Of a stretch of DNA of 16,717 bases, positions 15,448 through 16,717 are shown one piece after another (the first letter of the stretch is position 1; each line of letters opens with the position of its first letter). The position numbers and the translations under genes were made by a program. Origin of the DNA: an uncultured Lachnospiraceae bacterium (GTDB taxonomy: Bacteria > Bacillota > Clostridia > Lachnospirales > Lachnospiraceae); contig CAMNGO010000026.1 in NCBI GenBank assembly GCA_946538445.1, positions 1-16,717 on the forward strand, given 5' to 3'. A model generated the notes under the pieces. It worked only from the letters and a program-made list of their open reading frames with translations. It made no database searches and was not told where the DNA came from.

Positions 15448-16620
15448 ATGAAAACAGAGAGATTATTTTATGATAATGTCTATCTGAAGGAATTCCAGGG
15501 AAAGGTTCTCTCCTGCCAGGCGCAGGAGGGAACCTTTCGGATTGTTTTAGATCGGACGGCCTTCTACCCGGAAGGGGGAGGGCAGCCTGCAGACAGGGGC
15601 TTCCTTGACGGGAAAAAAGTCATGGATGTTGTGGAATCCGGCGATGAGATCATCCACATTCTTCCTGAACCTATCGAGCCTGGGAGACTTGTGACAGGAC
15701 AGATTGACTGGGAACACCGCTTCAGACTCATGCAGCAACATTCCGGGGAACATATCGTCAGCGGTCTCATCCATCGTACTTTCGGCTATGATAACGTTGG
15801 TTTCCATATGGGAAGTGAGTTCATCACCATTGACCTGAACGGGATCATCACGGAAGAAGAGCTGTCCCGGATTGAGGAGGAGGCCAACGAATATATCTGG
15901 ACAAATCAGAAGGTAAACATCTTCTATGCCACTGAGGAAGAGAAGGAGACCCTTCCCTACCGAAGCAAGATAGAGATCCAGGGTGCGGTGCGTCTGGTGG
16001 AATACCCCGGCGCAGACCTGTGTGCCTGCTGTGGCACTCACGTTACCTATACCGGCCAGATCGGCCTGATCAAACTGGTATCGGTCAAACATTTCAGGGA
16101 GGGTGTCCGCATTGAGATGCTGTGTGGAAAGGATGCTTTCCGGTATCTATGCGATCATTATGAACAGAATAGCCGGATTGCGGTGGAACTGTCCCTGAAA
16201 CCCGGGGAAACCTTCGAAGCTGTCAGACGGCTGGAAGGTGAGATCCTGGATCTGAAGAATACCATTAATGTCATGAAAAGAGAGGAATTTGAAGCTACTG
16301 CCCGCTGCTGTCAGGGCAGGGGAAATGTTCTTCTGTTTGCAGACCATATGGACAGTAATGACCTGAGGAGACAGGCAGATGCCGTCATGGATACCTGCGG
16401 CGGAATATGTGCCGTTTTCTCCGGAACTGATGAAAGCGGATATAAATATGCCGTTGGTGAGAGGGATGGTAATGTGAGAGATCTGGTGAAAGAAATGAAC
16501 GGCGAATTACAGGGACGCGGGGGAGGAAAACCCTTCTTTGCCCAGGGAACCCTTGCCGGTACCCGGAAAGAGATCACAGACTTCTTTGAAATAAAGGGAT
16601 TTGTCCATATTGATAAATGA
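15448..16620 (+). CDS. Stand-alone alanyl-tRNA editing protein (AlaX, long type)
   Basis: Trans-editing hydrolase of 390 residues that removes wrongly attached serine or glycine from tRNA-Ala, resembling the editing and C-terminal parts of alanyl-tRNA synthetase without its aminoacylation domain. The N-terminal beta-barrel has the typical RTAFYPEGGGQPADRG (36-51). Zinc ligands are H98 and H102 (HSGEH) plus C194 and H198 (CCGTH). A helical linker (about 235-285) leads to a DHHA1-like domain ending with GRGGGKPFFAQGT (356-368), which marks the long AlaX form. The ATG lies 11 bases after AGGGGA, just 7 bases past the preceding stop codon. It is the last gene of its run and is followed by a terminator. 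The link to the membrane protein upstream is unexplained. Confidence 0.93.
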   Translation: MKTERLFYDNVYLKEFQGKVLSCQAQEGTFRIVLDRTAFYPEGGGQPADRGFLDGKKVMDVVESGDEIIHILPEPIEPGRLVTGQIDWEHRFRLMQQHSGEHIVSGLIHRTFGYDNVGFHMGSEFITIDLNGIITEEELSRIEEEANEYIWTNQKVNIFYATEEEKETLPYRSKIEIQGAVRLVEYPGADLCACCGTHVTYTGQIGLIKLVSVKHFREGVRIEMLCGKDAFRYLCDHYEQNSRIAVELSLKPGETFEAVRRLEGEILDLKNTINVMKREEFEATARCCQGRGNVLLFADHMDSNDLRRQADAVMDTCGGICAVFSGTDESGYKYAVGERDGNVRDLVKEMNGELQGRGGGKPFFAQGTLAGTRKEITDFFEIKGFVHIDK

Positions 16621-16636
16621 TGAATATGCAGATAAT

Positions 16637-16670
16637 AAAAGGCTGACGCTTTGATGCGCCAGCCTTTTTT
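16637..16670 (+). terminator. Intrinsic terminator after the alanyl-tRNA editing gene
   Basis: AAAAGGCTG (16637-16645) and CGC (16647-16649) pair with GCG (16656-16658) and CAGCCTTTT (16660-16668), with one A-C mismatch and a TTTGAT loop, ending in six Ts. The upstream A-run allows weaker use in the opposite direction, which would suit a convergent gene at the right edge. Confidence 0.88.
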
Positions 16671-16687
16671 ATAAGCAGATTATTTAC

Positions 16688-16717
16688 TTATTTTTTCTTG
16701 GCAGGATCGGTAGGATC
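16688..16717 (-). CDS. Possible C-terminal tail of a leftward gene (cut by the window edge)
   Basis: Read on the minus strand from the right edge, one frame gives DPTDPAKKK followed by TAA (16690-16688). A polar, lysine-rich tail ending in a stop just before a possibly bidirectional terminator is what the end of a convergent gene would look like. Only nine codons are visible, so identity is unknown and this could be chance. Confidence 0.3.
   Translation of the reverse strand, partial: DPTDPAKKK

Overview
The window looks like chromosomal DNA of a Gram-positive, low-to-medium GC clostridium, most likely a member of the Lachnospiraceae. The reasons are the C-family DNA polymerase PolC (a Firmicutes hallmark), a short primary sigma factor with an acidic linker, a bacterial type A-like RNase P RNA, a VanR/VanS-like two-component pair, strong Shine-Dalgarno sites, and TTG/GTG starts. 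Almost everything reads rightwards. The exceptions are the RNase P RNA at the left edge and possibly the tail of a gene at the right edge. No transposase, integrase, CRISPR array or phage gene was seen, so this is core or near-core chromosome.

Region 1 (1-6341): the 5' part of rnpB is transcribed leftwards from a near-consensus promoter. Back to back with it lies a rightward five-gene cassette: OmpR-family response regulator, VanS-like histidine kinase (overlapping the regulator by 20 bases), an 812-residue membrane-anchored protein of unknown function, an ABC-type ATPase with several eroded catalytic motifs, and a multi-pass membrane protein. The last two are 2 bases apart, and the cassette ends in a strong intrinsic terminator. 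The likely logic is that the kinase senses an envelope signal and the regulator controls the membrane complex. This is the part of the window most likely to be undescribed.

Region 2 (6342-9327): an AT-rich intergenic stretch holds a sigma-A-type promoter with a 13-bp palindrome and an 11-bp direct repeat. It is followed by thrC (threonine synthase), then rpoD (primary sigma factor) from its own promoter immediately after the thrC stop codon, and a strong terminator after rpoD.

Region 3 (9346-13800): polC, the replicative polymerase with proofreading and PHP domains, starts so close behind the rpoD terminator that no ordinary promoter fits between them.

Region 4 (13845-16670): a sigma-A-type promoter precedes three co-directional genes: a gamma-carbonic-anhydrase-like hexapeptide protein, a type II membrane protein of unknown function, and a stand-alone alanyl-tRNA editing protein (AlaX type). 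They end in a terminator that may also serve a convergent gene entering from the right edge.
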